DNA of 9,087 nucleotides, from NCBI GenBank assembly GCA_963205465.1, contig CAUJKG010000346.1, forward strand, positions 1-9,087, written 5' to 3'. This document shows, piece by piece, positions 1 through 5,777 of this stretch. Made by a program: the position numbers and the translations under genes. How positions within the stretch are numbered: the stretch's first letter is position 1; each line of letters opens with the position of its first letter. The stretch comes from Pseudomonadota bacterium. Lineage in GTDB: Bacteria > Pseudomonadota > Alphaproteobacteria > Rhizobiales > Xanthobacteraceae. A model generated the notes under the pieces. It saw nothing but the letters and a program-made list of their open reading frames with translations, ran no database searches and had not been told where the DNA came from.

Positions 1-35
1 CTCTTCGAAATGCCTTTGACTTCAAGGAGCGCCAA
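1..35 (-). CDS. livG: LivG-type ABC transporter ATP-binding protein, N-terminal fragment (cut by window edge)
   Basis: Only the first 11 codons are present, reading MALLEVKGISK from a TTG start at 35-33. This is the typical opening of a LivG-type ATPase, just before the segment that leads to the Walker A motif, which lies outside the window. The TTG follows the livM stop codon by 2 nt and has a strong Shine-Dalgarno AAGGAGGG on the minus strand 6 nt upstream, which supports this start over any later ATG. As fourth gene of the left operon it would supply one of the two cytoplasmic ATPases that power the permease pair. In this operon the LivM and LivG functions are separate genes, whereas the right operon fuses them. 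The identification rests on a short peptide plus gene order, so it is likely but not proven from this window. Confidence 0.72.
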   Translation of the reverse strand, partial: MALLEVKGISK

Positions 36-37
36 GG

Positions 38-1051
38 TCAGCCCTCCTTGCCGTTGGTTTCGCGATCGAGACCGAGTTTCTTCTTCAGTGGCGGCCAGAC
101 GCCCTCGGGCAGAAACATGACCACGGCGAGAAGGCAGATGCCGTAGAAAACCTGCTTCACGCCCGGAAGATCGATGCCAAGCCGCAGCATAATTTCGCGC
201 AAGCTCTCGGCAAGACCCGTCAGCAGGAATGCGCCGACGATCGGACCGAACAGCGTGCCGACTCCGCCGATGATGGGCCCGAGAATGATCTCAATCGAGC
301 GTGAGATATGGAAAACCTGCTCGGGGAACAGGTTGTTATAGAAGAAAGCGAAGAACACGCCGCCGAGCGAGGTCAGCGCCGCGGACAGCACCACCGCATA
401 CATCTTGTAGCGGAAGATGTTGATGCCGAGCGCTTCGGCGGCTTCGGGACTCTCACGGATCGCGAGCCAGTAATAGCCGGCGCGACTGCGCAACAAGAGG
501 TGACAAAGAACGAAGGCCAGCACCGTCATTGCCAGCAGAATGTAATAGAACATCCGCTGGCTGCCGCGGAGATTGAAGAAGTCGTTCTGGGTGTAGTTCG
601 CGACCGGCAGGAAGAAGCCGCCTGAGCCGCCAACCCAGCCGAGGTGATCGAAGCCGATACGCGCGAACTCAGCGAAGGCGATCGTCAGAATGGCGAAATA
701 GACGCCGGAAACGCCGAAGCGGAAGGCAAGAAAGCCGATGATGGCGCCGACCGCACCCGCGATTGCAAGCGCCGGCACGAGCCCGATCCAGGGGCTTATG
801 CCGAACTTCACATACAGCGCGGCCGTCACATAGGCGCCGAGACCAATATAAAGAGCGTGGCCGAGCGAAAGCTGACCCGCGAAGCCCATCATGATGTTCC
901 AGCACTGGCCCGCATAGGCGAAGTACAGGATCGTGACCAGCACCACGAGCACGTAGTCGTTGACGACCATCGGCGCAAAGAAGAGCACCGCGAAGAACAG
1001 CGCCAGCAGCACGAGCGCGTAACGCGAGACGCCATCGAGAAGATTGCTCAT
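38..1051 (-). CDS. livM: LivM-type branched-chain amino acid ABC transporter permease
   Basis: A 337-residue inner-membrane permease of the LivM branch of the Liv/HAAT importers. It would pair with the LivH-type protein encoded just upstream to form the transport channel. Hydrophobic segments fill most of residues 10-320. The family landmark GHALYIGLGAY is at 64-74. The cytoplasmic ATPase-coupling (EAA-like) loop is near 203-215, with EALG at 206-209 followed by a helix rich in small residues. The segment IGGVGTLFGPIVGAF is at 261-275, and the C-terminal hallmark LPEGVWPPLKKK is at 314-325. Length and ends match stand-alone LivM proteins. Its ATG overlaps the stop of livH as ATGA (1048-1051), indicating translational coupling. 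The substrate cannot be read from the permease. Family assignment is secure; the liv symbol is a family label rather than proof of leucine transport. Confidence 0.93.
   Translation of the reverse strand: MSNLLDGVSRYALVLLALFFAVLFFAPMVVNDYVLVVLVTILYFAYAGQCWNIMMGFAGQLSLGHALYIGLGAYVTAALYVKFGISPWIGLVPALAIAGAVGAIIGFLAFRFGVSGVYFAILTIAFAEFARIGFDHLGWVGGSGGFFLPVANYTQNDFFNLRGSQRMFYYILLAMTVLAFVLCHLLLRSRAGYYWLAIRESPEAAEALGINIFRYKMYAVVLSAALTSLGGVFFAFFYNNLFPEQVFHISRSIEIILGPIIGGVGTLFGPIVGAFLLTGLAESLREIMLRLGIDLPGVKQVFYGICLLAVVMFLPEGVWPPLKKKLGLDRETNGKEG
42..49 (-). promoter_or_regulatory. Ribosome binding site deciding the TTG start of livG
   Basis: Read on the minus strand this is AAGGAGGG, a near-perfect Shine-Dalgarno sequence, lying inside the last codons of livM with a 6-nt spacer to the TTG at 35. 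It makes a non-ATG start credible and suggests that livG translation is coupled to termination of livM. Confidence 0.7.
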
Positions 1052-1920
1052 GCCGTTTTCCGCCCCATGATGCCCTGCGGGCGGAAGAGAAGTACCAGCA
1101 CCAGAATGGCGAACGAGAACATCGTCTTGGCCGACGGCGTGAAGAAGAAGCCGCCCAGCGCTTCGGTGAGACCAATCAGAATGCCGCCGACAATCGCACC
1201 AGTCATCGAGCCGAGACCACCGGTGATCACAATGACGAAGGCAAGCAAGGTGTAAGCGGGGCCGATGGCTGGGGTCACGTCGGTAACGATCATCAGCATG
1301 GTGCCGGCAGCGCCCACACAGGCCGCACCGATGCCGAAAGTAAGTGCGTAGAGCTGTTTCACGTTCAGGCCGACGACAAGCGCGCCGTTATAATTGTCAG
1401 CGCAGGCGCGGATCGCCTTGCCGGTCAGCGTGAGCCGGAAGAAGGCGAACAGCCCGGCGGCGACCACGATTGCGGCAAGTGCGGCATAGACCTTGCCGGC
1501 GTCGATGATGATACCGCCGAGGTCGAAGCTGTCGAAGGAATATGAAGTCGTAATGCCCTGCGAGTCGGGGCCGAAGATCAGCAGGAGGCCGTTGACGATG
1601 ATCAGCGCGACCGCGACCAGCAGCATGAACTGGCTGTGCTCGGGACGGTTGATGAACGGATTGATGATCGCGCGCTGCATGAGATAGCCGAGCGCGAACA
1701 GCACAGCCGAAATCGGGACCAGCATGACCAAGGGATCGAGCCCGAAGGCGGTGAAGCATACGATCACGAGGTACATCGCAATCGTCATCATCTCGCCATG
1801 CGCGAAATTGACGACACGCACGACGCCGAAGATCACCGACAGGCCGAGCGCCATCAGGCCGTAAACCAGCCCGGTCAATACGCCGCTGATCGCGATCTTG
1901 AGAATGACTTCAGCGCTCAC
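1048..1920 (-). CDS. livH: LivH-type branched-chain amino acid ABC transporter permease
   Basis: A 290-residue inner-membrane permease, the partner of the LivM protein encoded downstream. Features in order are an N-terminal helix with GLVYGLMALGLSVIFGVVRVVNFAHG ending in the NFAHG signature at 38-42, several further hydrophobic segments, the EAA-like coupling loop around 167-187 (GKAIRACADN then LVVGLNV), the conserved TGGLGSMTGAIVGG at 233-246, and the C-terminal LLFRPQGIMGRK at 278-288. The start is GTG at 1920-1918, preceded on the minus strand by AGGGGAAG at a suitable distance. No better ATG exists at the family's usual N-terminus. It lies 68 bp after the binding-protein gene, and that gap contains a perfect hairpin. 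It overlaps livM by 4 nt. Confidence 0.93.
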   Translation of the reverse strand: MSAEVILKIAISGVLTGLVYGLMALGLSVIFGVVRVVNFAHGEMMTIAMYLVIVCFTAFGLDPLVMLVPISAVLFALGYLMQRAIINPFINRPEHSQFMLLVAVALIIVNGLLLIFGPDSQGITTSYSFDSFDLGGIIIDAGKVYAALAAIVVAAGLFAFFRLTLTGKAIRACADNYNGALVVGLNVKQLYALTFGIGAACVGAAGTMLMIVTDVTPAIGPAYTLLAFVIVITGGLGSMTGAIVGGILIGLTEALGGFFFTPSAKTMFSFAILVLVLLFRPQGIMGRKTA

Positions 1921-1941
1921 GAACTTCCCCTAGCAGCCACG

Positions 1942-1965
1942 CTCCGGCCGCTTTCGCGGCCGGAG
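1942..1965 (-). other. Intercistronic stem-loop between binding-protein gene and livH (left operon)
   Basis: A perfect 10-bp inverted repeat (1942-1951 with 1956-1965) encloses a 4-nt loop. In the minus-strand transcript the arm is CTCCGGCCGC and the loop reads GAAA closed by C-G, a stable GNRA tetraloop. No run of U follows, so it does not look like a classical intrinsic terminator. It sits between the genes for the abundant receptor and the membrane components, where hairpins commonly protect the upstream message from 3' exonucleases or cause partial termination. Which of these happens here is inference. Confidence 0.75.
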
Positions 1966-1988
1966 TAGCTATCAACACGAACCGCCGT

Positions 1989-3221
1989 TTAGCGATTGTT
2001 GTACGGCTTCATCGGGTGTTCGGGCTTGGCGTTCGACGCCGTCTTCGGCGCGATCGTGACGAGCTTGCCGCCGCGATTCTGGATCGCCGAGTTCTTGAGC
2101 GCCGAGTTCTGACCCTTTGCATCGAACTGGATGCCGGGTCCGGGCGAGACGTTGTCCTTGATGTTGGTGGCACGAATCGCATCGGCAAGCGCCTTCGGAT
2201 CGGCCGAGCCAGCGCGCTTGTAGGCGTCGGCCGCGACCAGCAGCGCCTCGAAGGAGTAAACGTGATTGGTGTTCAGGTTCACTCCCGGATGCGCCTTGGC
2301 GAGCGCCACTTCGAGCGCCTTCGTGAGCTTCTTGTTGGGATCGTACCAGGGCACGAAGCTCATCGGACCGTCACCGAACTTGCCGAGGGTCTTCAGATAC
2401 TGGTCTTCGTACCAGCCCGGCCCCATCGACAGAATTGCCTTGGGTGACCAGCGTTGCTTGATGAGTTCGCGCGTGAGAAGGATCGCGTCGTTCAAACGGC
2501 TGACCATGACGAGCGCTTCAGCATTGGCGGCTTTAGCCTTCGCGACCTCAACCGAAAGGTCGCGCGCCGTCATGTCATAGGCGATAGTCTCGACGATCTT
2601 GTAAGGCGTATCCGGGAACTTCGCCAGCGTAGCGGTGATGCCCTTCTGCATGGCGCTGCCGAAGGTGTCGTTCACATGCATGAAAACCGCGGTCTTCGGT
2701 GCATTGCCGGTCGCCTTGAAAATTTCGATCTGGTTCTCGAAGGCGTCGGCGAGAATGCGGCCGGCGGTCGGGAAGTTACGAAACACGAACTTGTAGCCCT
2801 GTTCCGTGATCGGTGGAGCCGCCGCAATGTTGATGACGAAAGGAATGCCGCGCTGCTCGGCGACCTGCGCGATCGCGGTCGACTGACCGGAGTCGAACGC
2901 ACCCATCAAAAGCTGCGCGCCTTCGTTGATCAGACGTTCAGCACGGGCGCGCGCGACTTCAACGTTGGTTTCGGTGTCGGCACTCATGATCTGGAGTGCA
3001 GGCAGCTTCAGGTCCTTCAACATGCCCGCGGTGATATCGACACCGCGCTGGCAGTCCTGACCGATGCCGGCCTGCGCGCCGGAGCGCGGCAACAACACGC
3101 CGACTTTCAGCGGCGCGCCCTGCGCGGAGATGATGTTGAACGGCGCGGTGCCCGCGACGATACCGGCGGCACCCACGCCTGCGGTAAAGGTACGGCGCGA
3201 AATGCGCGTCTTCGAAGCCAT
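1989..3221 (-). CDS. Liv-type ABC transporter substrate-binding protein (type 1 periplasmic fold, Tat signal)
   Basis: A 410-residue periplasmic receptor of the Leu/Ile/Val-binding family (Peripla_BP_6-like). It captures the solute and delivers it to the LivH/LivM pair encoded next. The N-terminus has a twin-arginine export signal: RISRRTF with the arginine pair at 9-10, a hydrophobic stretch to about 32, and a likely cleavage site near SAQ-GAP (residues 32-37). The mature protein opens with LKVGVLLPRSG (38-48), the first strand of the fold. Also typical are the LINEGAQLLMGAFDSGQ region (98-113) and the IPFVINIAAAPP strand (126-137). The ATG start is backed by GGGGAGGA on the minus strand about 5 nt upstream. 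It is the promoter-proximal gene of the left operon, with an extended -10 box about 70 bp upstream. The ligand is unknown. It is clearly divergent from the binding protein of the right operon, apart from a similar signal peptide and general fold. Confidence 0.92.
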   Translation of the reverse strand: MASKTRISRRTFTAGVGAAGIVAGTAPFNIISAQGAPLKVGVLLPRSGAQAGIGQDCQRGVDITAGMLKDLKLPALQIMSADTETNVEVARARAERLINEGAQLLMGAFDSGQSTAIAQVAEQRGIPFVINIAAAPPITEQGYKFVFRNFPTAGRILADAFENQIEIFKATGNAPKTAVFMHVNDTFGSAMQKGITATLAKFPDTPYKIVETIAYDMTARDLSVEVAKAKAANAEALVMVSRLNDAILLTRELIKQRWSPKAILSMGPGWYEDQYLKTLGKFGDGPMSFVPWYDPNKKLTKALEVALAKAHPGVNLNTNHVYSFEALLVAADAYKRAGSADPKALADAIRATNIKDNVSPGPGIQFDAKGQNSALKNSAIQNRGGKLVTIAPKTASNAKPEHPMKPYNNR

Positions 3222-3289
3222 GCTATTCCTCCCCTGAACTTCGTTGTTCTTGTGGTCAGTGTGCCCCGTTCGCGAGGCAATTGTCGATC

Positions 3290-3298
3290 ATTATATCA
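3290..3298 (-). promoter_or_regulatory. Candidate extended -10 promoter for the left (minus-strand) operon
   Basis: On the minus strand this reads TGATATAAT, a perfect TATAAT with the TGn extension. No convincing -35 hexamer is seen 15-18 bp upstream, but an extended -10 can compensate. A transcript would start near 3283, giving a leader of roughly 60 nt before the ATG at 3221. Assigned by eye only. Confidence 0.5.
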
Positions 3299-3303
3299 CA
3301 TTA

Positions 3304-3383
3304 CAATCTTGCGGCTCGTCGTCTCGGCCAGCAAATCTTGTTATGAATTATAATACATCGGGAGATTTTGACTGCAATCTTGC
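3304..3383 (+). repeat. Three direct repeats of an AATCTTG-core motif overlapping the divergent promoters
   Basis: The copies are CAATCTTGC at 3304-3312, AAATCTTGT at 3333-3341 and CAATCTTGC at 3375-3383, with starts 29 and 42 bp apart. The third lies in the small dyad TGCAATCTTGCA (3373-3384), with arms TGCAA and TTGCA around TC. The first copy falls just upstream of the minus-strand -10, the second in the spacer of the plus-strand TATAAT, and the third shortly downstream of its expected start point. That placement would suit an operator for one regulator acting on both operons. No regulator gene is in the window, and short AT-rich repeats can arise by chance. Confidence 0.4.
3349..3354 (+). 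promoter_or_regulatory. Candidate -10 box (TATAAT) for the right (plus-strand) operon
   Basis: A perfect TATAAT sits within the 8-bp palindrome ATTATAAT (3347-3354). No good -35 hexamer appears at 16-18 bp spacing, so this would need an activator or be a weak promoter. Transcription from here would give a leader of about 227 nt before the ATG at 3588. Confidence 0.35.
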
Positions 3384-3457
3384 AACGCACACATGGAAAC
3401 GGACGCATGCGGGAATTCTTCATTCTGCGCTTTTTTCGAGCCGCTCCAGAAACATGC

Positions 3458-3486
3458 TTGCCGCCACCTGCATGCCCCTCCATACT
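3458..3486 (+). promoter_or_regulatory. Alternative promoter candidate for the right operon
   Basis: TTGCCG (3458-3463) and CATACT (3481-3486) are separated by exactly 17 bp. Each matches the housekeeping consensus at four of six positions. Starting near 3493 would leave a leader of about 95 nt, more usual than the 227 nt implied by the upstream TATAAT. Weak evidence, by eye. Confidence 0.3.
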
Positions 3487-3575
3487 CACAATGAACTGGG
3501 ATCGAAGAAACGAGACCATCGTTGGGTGAGCCGGAAGGGTCGCCACAACGCCGAACTCGCAGCGATCGCCAGAGA

Positions 3576-3583
3576 GGGAGGAG
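3576..3583 (+). promoter_or_regulatory. Ribosome binding site that fixes the start of the right-hand binding protein at 3588
   Basis: GGGAGGAG ends 4 nt before ATG 3588. It selects this ATG over an in-frame TTG at 3522, which has no Shine-Dalgarno sequence and would place 22 charged residues ahead of the Tat signal. Confidence 0.75.
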
Positions 3584-3587
3584 ATAC

Positions 3588-4784
3588 ATGCACAATAAAT
3601 CACGAATTTCGCGCCGCGATGCCTTGAAACTGGCCGGCGCGGGAGCAGCCGTTGCTGCCTTTCCGTTTGCCCGCCCGGCCATCTCGCAGGGCGCACCGCT
3701 CCGTGTCGGGCTGCTCCTGCCCTATAGCGGCACCTTTGCCGCGCTCGGCGTCGCCATCACCAATGCGATGGATCTTTATGTGAAGCAGCAGGGCGGCAAG
3801 CTCGCCGGCCGCACCATCGAGTGGATCAAGGTGGACGACGAATCCGCGCCGCCGAAAGCGACCGAACTCACCTCCAAGCTCATACAGGGAGAAAAGGTCG
3901 ATGTGCTGATCGGCACCGTACACTCCGGCGTCGCGATGGCGATGGCGAAGATCGCGCGCGAAGCGGGCCTGCCGACGCTCATCCCGAATGCCGGCGCAAA
4001 CGTCCTCACCCGCCAGCAATGCGCGAAGAACATTTTCCGCACCTCCTTCGGCAACAGCCAGCCGGGCGTGGCAGCGGGCGAAGCCATGATCAAGGCCGGC
4101 ATCAAGACCGCCGTGACCTACACTTGGGGCTATGCTGCAGGCGAAGAGTCGGTCGATGGCTTCAAGCAGAGCTTCCTCAAGGGCGGCGGCAAGATCATCA
4201 AGGAACTGCGCCTGCCTTTCCCCAACGTCGAATTCCAGGCCGGGCTTGCCGAGATCGCCTCGCTCAAGCCGCAGGCGGTCTATTCGTTCTATGCAGGCGG
4301 CGGCGCGCTCAAGTTCATGCAGGACTTCGCCGCGGCTGGCCTGAAGAATTCGATCCAGCTCTGGGGTCCGGGCTTCCTTACCGACGGCGTGGAAAGCAAG
4401 GTCGGCGAAGCCGGCAACGGCGTGAAGACGGCGGCCCATTATGTCGAATCGCTCGACAATGCCGAGAACAAGAAGTTCCGTGCCGACTACAATGCGGCCT
4501 TCAAGGTGTTCCCGGACGTCTATGCCGTGCAGGGCTGGGACACGACGCATCTGCTCGATATCGGCCTGAAGGCCGCGGGCGGCGACGTATCGAAGCAGGA
4601 CGTGCTCTTCAAGGCGATGCGCGAAGCAAAATTCAATTCGCCGCGCGGGCCTTTCCGCCTCTCCGCCTCGCAGAACCCGATTCACAACTTCTATCTGCGC
4701 GAACTGCAGAACGGCGAGAACAAGTTTCTCGGGATTGCCGCGACCGACGTCTCCGATCCGACCACGGGTTGCAACCTCGCGTAA
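3588..4784 (+). CDS. Liv-type ABC transporter substrate-binding protein (type 1 periplasmic fold, Tat signal)
   Basis: A 398-residue periplasmic receptor, first gene of the right operon. The twin-arginine signal RISRRDALKLAG has its arginine pair at 9-10, followed by an Ala-rich hydrophobic core to about 28 and likely cleavage near AIS-QGAP (31-37). The mature chain begins LRVGLLLPYSGTFAALG (38-54), the classic ligand-loop start of the family. DVLIGTVHSGVAMAMA (105-120) and LPTLIPNAGANVLT (128-141) follow as core strands. Cysteines are seen at 145 and 395, the latter in the terminal sequence CNLA. The C-terminal SPRGPFRLSASQNPIHNFYLRE block is also typical. Similar C-terminal blocks occur in receptors for aromatic acids as well as amino acids, so the ligand is open. 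A hairpin and a 127-bp gap separate it from the permease gene. Confidence 0.93.
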   Translation: MHNKSRISRRDALKLAGAGAAVAAFPFARPAISQGAPLRVGLLLPYSGTFAALGVAITNAMDLYVKQQGGKLAGRTIEWIKVDDESAPPKATELTSKLIQGEKVDVLIGTVHSGVAMAMAKIAREAGLPTLIPNAGANVLTRQQCAKNIFRTSFGNSQPGVAAGEAMIKAGIKTAVTYTWGYAAGEESVDGFKQSFLKGGGKIIKELRLPFPNVEFQAGLAEIASLKPQAVYSFYAGGGALKFMQDFAAAGLKNSIQLWGPGFLTDGVESKVGEAGNGVKTAAHYVESLDNAENKKFRADYNAAFKVFPDVYAVQGWDTTHLLDIGLKAAGGDVSKQDVLFKAMREAKFNSPRGPFRLSASQNPIHNFYLRELQNGENKFLGIAATDVSDPTTGCNLA

Positions 4785-4803
4785 GTTTTCGCCGGTAAAT
4801 TAT

Positions 4804-4832
4804 GCAAACGGGGGTTTGTCGCCCCCGTTTGC
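4804..4832 (+). other. Intercistronic stem-loop between binding-protein gene and livH (right operon)
   Basis: A perfect 11-bp stem, GCAAACGGGGG (4804-4814) with CCCCCGTTTGC (4822-4832), encloses the 7-nt loop TTTGTCG. It starts 19 nt after the stop codon. No T-run follows, so full intrinsic termination is unlikely, and the permease and ATPase genes downstream need read-through. It occupies the same position as the hairpin of the left operon but has a different sequence. A role in stabilising the binding-protein message or in partial termination is inferred. Confidence 0.78.
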
Positions 4833-4846
4833 CACTTCTAGAAGTG
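4833..4846. repeat. Perfect 14-bp palindrome CACTTCTAGAAGTG next to the hairpin
   Basis: The sequence is identical to its own reverse complement over 14 bp and abuts the preceding stem-loop without a gap. In RNA it could form a 5-bp stem with a CTAG loop stacked on the larger hairpin. As DNA it could be a dimer binding site. No function can be assigned. Confidence 0.55.
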
Positions 4847-4911
4847 CGTGACGTTCGACGGAGGCAATGACCTTCCGCGTTATGCGCTGATGGCGCCGGG
4901 GGACGCCGCCA

Positions 4912-5775
4912 ATGGATCTCGCTCTCATTCAATTGCTGAACGGCGTGCAATACGGATTGCTGATCTTTCTTGCAGCGTCCGGCCTCACGCTCGTCTTCGG
5001 CATCATGGGCGTGATCAATCTGTCGCATGGCTCCTTCTATATGCTCGGCGCTTATTGCGCGCTGACGCTCACCCAGTTCACCGGCGATATTTTTCTCTCG
5101 CTTCTGCTCGGCGTGCCGCTGGCCTTCGTGTTCGGCGTCATCATCGAATGGCTCTTCATCCGCCGCCTTTATGATCGCGATCACCTGCAGCAGGTGCTCC
5201 TGACCTTCGCGCTGATCCTGATCTTCAACGAAGCACAAAAACTCTTGTGGGGCAGCCATCCGCATAGCGTGCCGGTGCCCGGCTATTTGCAGGGCGGCTT
5301 CAAGATTTCCGAACTCCTCACCTATCCCTATTATCGCGTGGCAGTCGCCGCGTTCTGCGTAGCGCTCGCGCTCGGCATGATGTTCGTGATTCAGAAGACC
5401 CGCATCGGCCGCGTGATCCGCGCTGGAGAATCCAATCGCGAAATGGTCGAGGCACTCGGCATCGACTCGCGGCTTCTGTTCCGTTTCGTATTTGCAGCGG
5501 GCGTGGCGCTGGCGGCCACGGCCGGTATCGTCGCGGCTCCGCTCGAAAGCGTTTATCCGGGGATCGGCGAGCCGATCCTGATCATTTCTTTCGTCGTGGT
5601 GGTGATCGGCGGCATCGGCTCGATCAAGGGCGCGTTCCTCGGCGCCATCCTGATCGGCGTCGCCGATGCGCTGGGCAAGGTCTACTTTCCGGCGTTCTCC
5701 TCCAGTGTCGTCTATGCGCTGATGGCCGCCGTGTTGATCGCGCGGCCCGGCGGCCTCTTCGGACGGGCAGCCTGA
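4912..5775 (+). CDS. livH: LivH-type branched-chain amino acid ABC transporter permease
   Basis: A 287-residue inner-membrane permease that forms the channel with the LivM half of the following fusion protein. Landmarks in order are GLTLVFGIMGVINLSHG ending in the signature NLSHG (36-40), membrane segments through about 160, the coupling loop GRVIRAGESNREMVEALGID (166-185) with EALG at 180-183, the conserved VIGGIGSIKGAFLGA (231-245), and the C-terminal ARPGGLFGR (277-285). The ATG at 4912 follows GGGGGA with an 8-nt spacer. An upstream in-frame ATG at 4867 meets a TGA after seven codons, so 4912 is the first usable start. The stop is 2 nt before the next gene. It is a distant paralogue of the left-operon LivH: same landmarks, but different residues through much of the chain. 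Confidence 0.94.
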   Translation: MDLALIQLLNGVQYGLLIFLAASGLTLVFGIMGVINLSHGSFYMLGAYCALTLTQFTGDIFLSLLLGVPLAFVFGVIIEWLFIRRLYDRDHLQQVLLTFALILIFNEAQKLLWGSHPHSVPVPGYLQGGFKISELLTYPYYRVAVAAFCVALALGMMFVIQKTRIGRVIRAGESNREMVEALGIDSRLLFRFVFAAGVALAATAGIVAAPLESVYPGIGEPILIISFVVVVIGGIGSIKGAFLGAILIGVADALGKVYFPAFSSSVVYALMAAVLIARPGGLFGRAA

Positions 5776-5777
5776 CA

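Larger units (their letters stand above)
3222..3587. other. Divergent intergenic control region shared by the two transporter operons
   Basis: This 366-bp stretch separates the start codons of the two outward-facing binding-protein genes. Its part around 3281-3380 is distinctly AT-richer than the flanking genes and holds a TATAAT box on each strand plus three AATCTTG repeats. The rest (about 3385-3575) is a long leader for the plus-strand operon, with a second, weaker promoter candidate. Open frames crossing it on either strand show no recognisable protein, have no good ribosome binding sites and run into the real genes, so I treat the region as non-coding. Confidence 0.8.

Noticed and set aside
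2454..3353. 299-codon plus-strand open frame antisense to the left binding-protein gene
   Set aside because: No family motifs are visible, the composition is Arg/Asp/Val-rich shadow-like, and it would overlap the divergent promoter region.
3522..3587. N-terminal extension of the right binding protein from TTG 3522
   Set aside because: It would put 22 charged residues before the Tat motif and lacks a Shine-Dalgarno. GGGAGGAG directly precedes ATG 3588.
3301..3696. Minus-strand open frames across the intergenic region and the receptor start
   Set aside because: No ribosome binding site or domain, Arg/Ser-rich composition, and overlap with the plus-strand Tat signal region.
3600..4685. Long open frame on the minus strand inside the right-hand binding-protein gene
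   Set aside because: Its product is rich in Arg, Glu, Asp, His and Leu with no recognisable domain, typical of the antisense frame of a GC-rich gene. The plus strand carries a well-supported receptor with signal peptide and ribosome binding site.
4804..4832. Classical intrinsic terminator ending the right operon after the receptor gene
   Set aside because: The stem is strong but no T-run follows, and cognate transporter genes continue downstream on the same strand. Partial termination or message stabilisation fits better.
4867..4890. Seven-codon mini-ORF (MTFRVMR) upstream of livH, possible leader peptide
   Set aside because: GGAGG lies only 2 nt before its ATG, the peptide has no run of regulatory residues such as Leu/Ile/Val, and no attenuator structure follows it.
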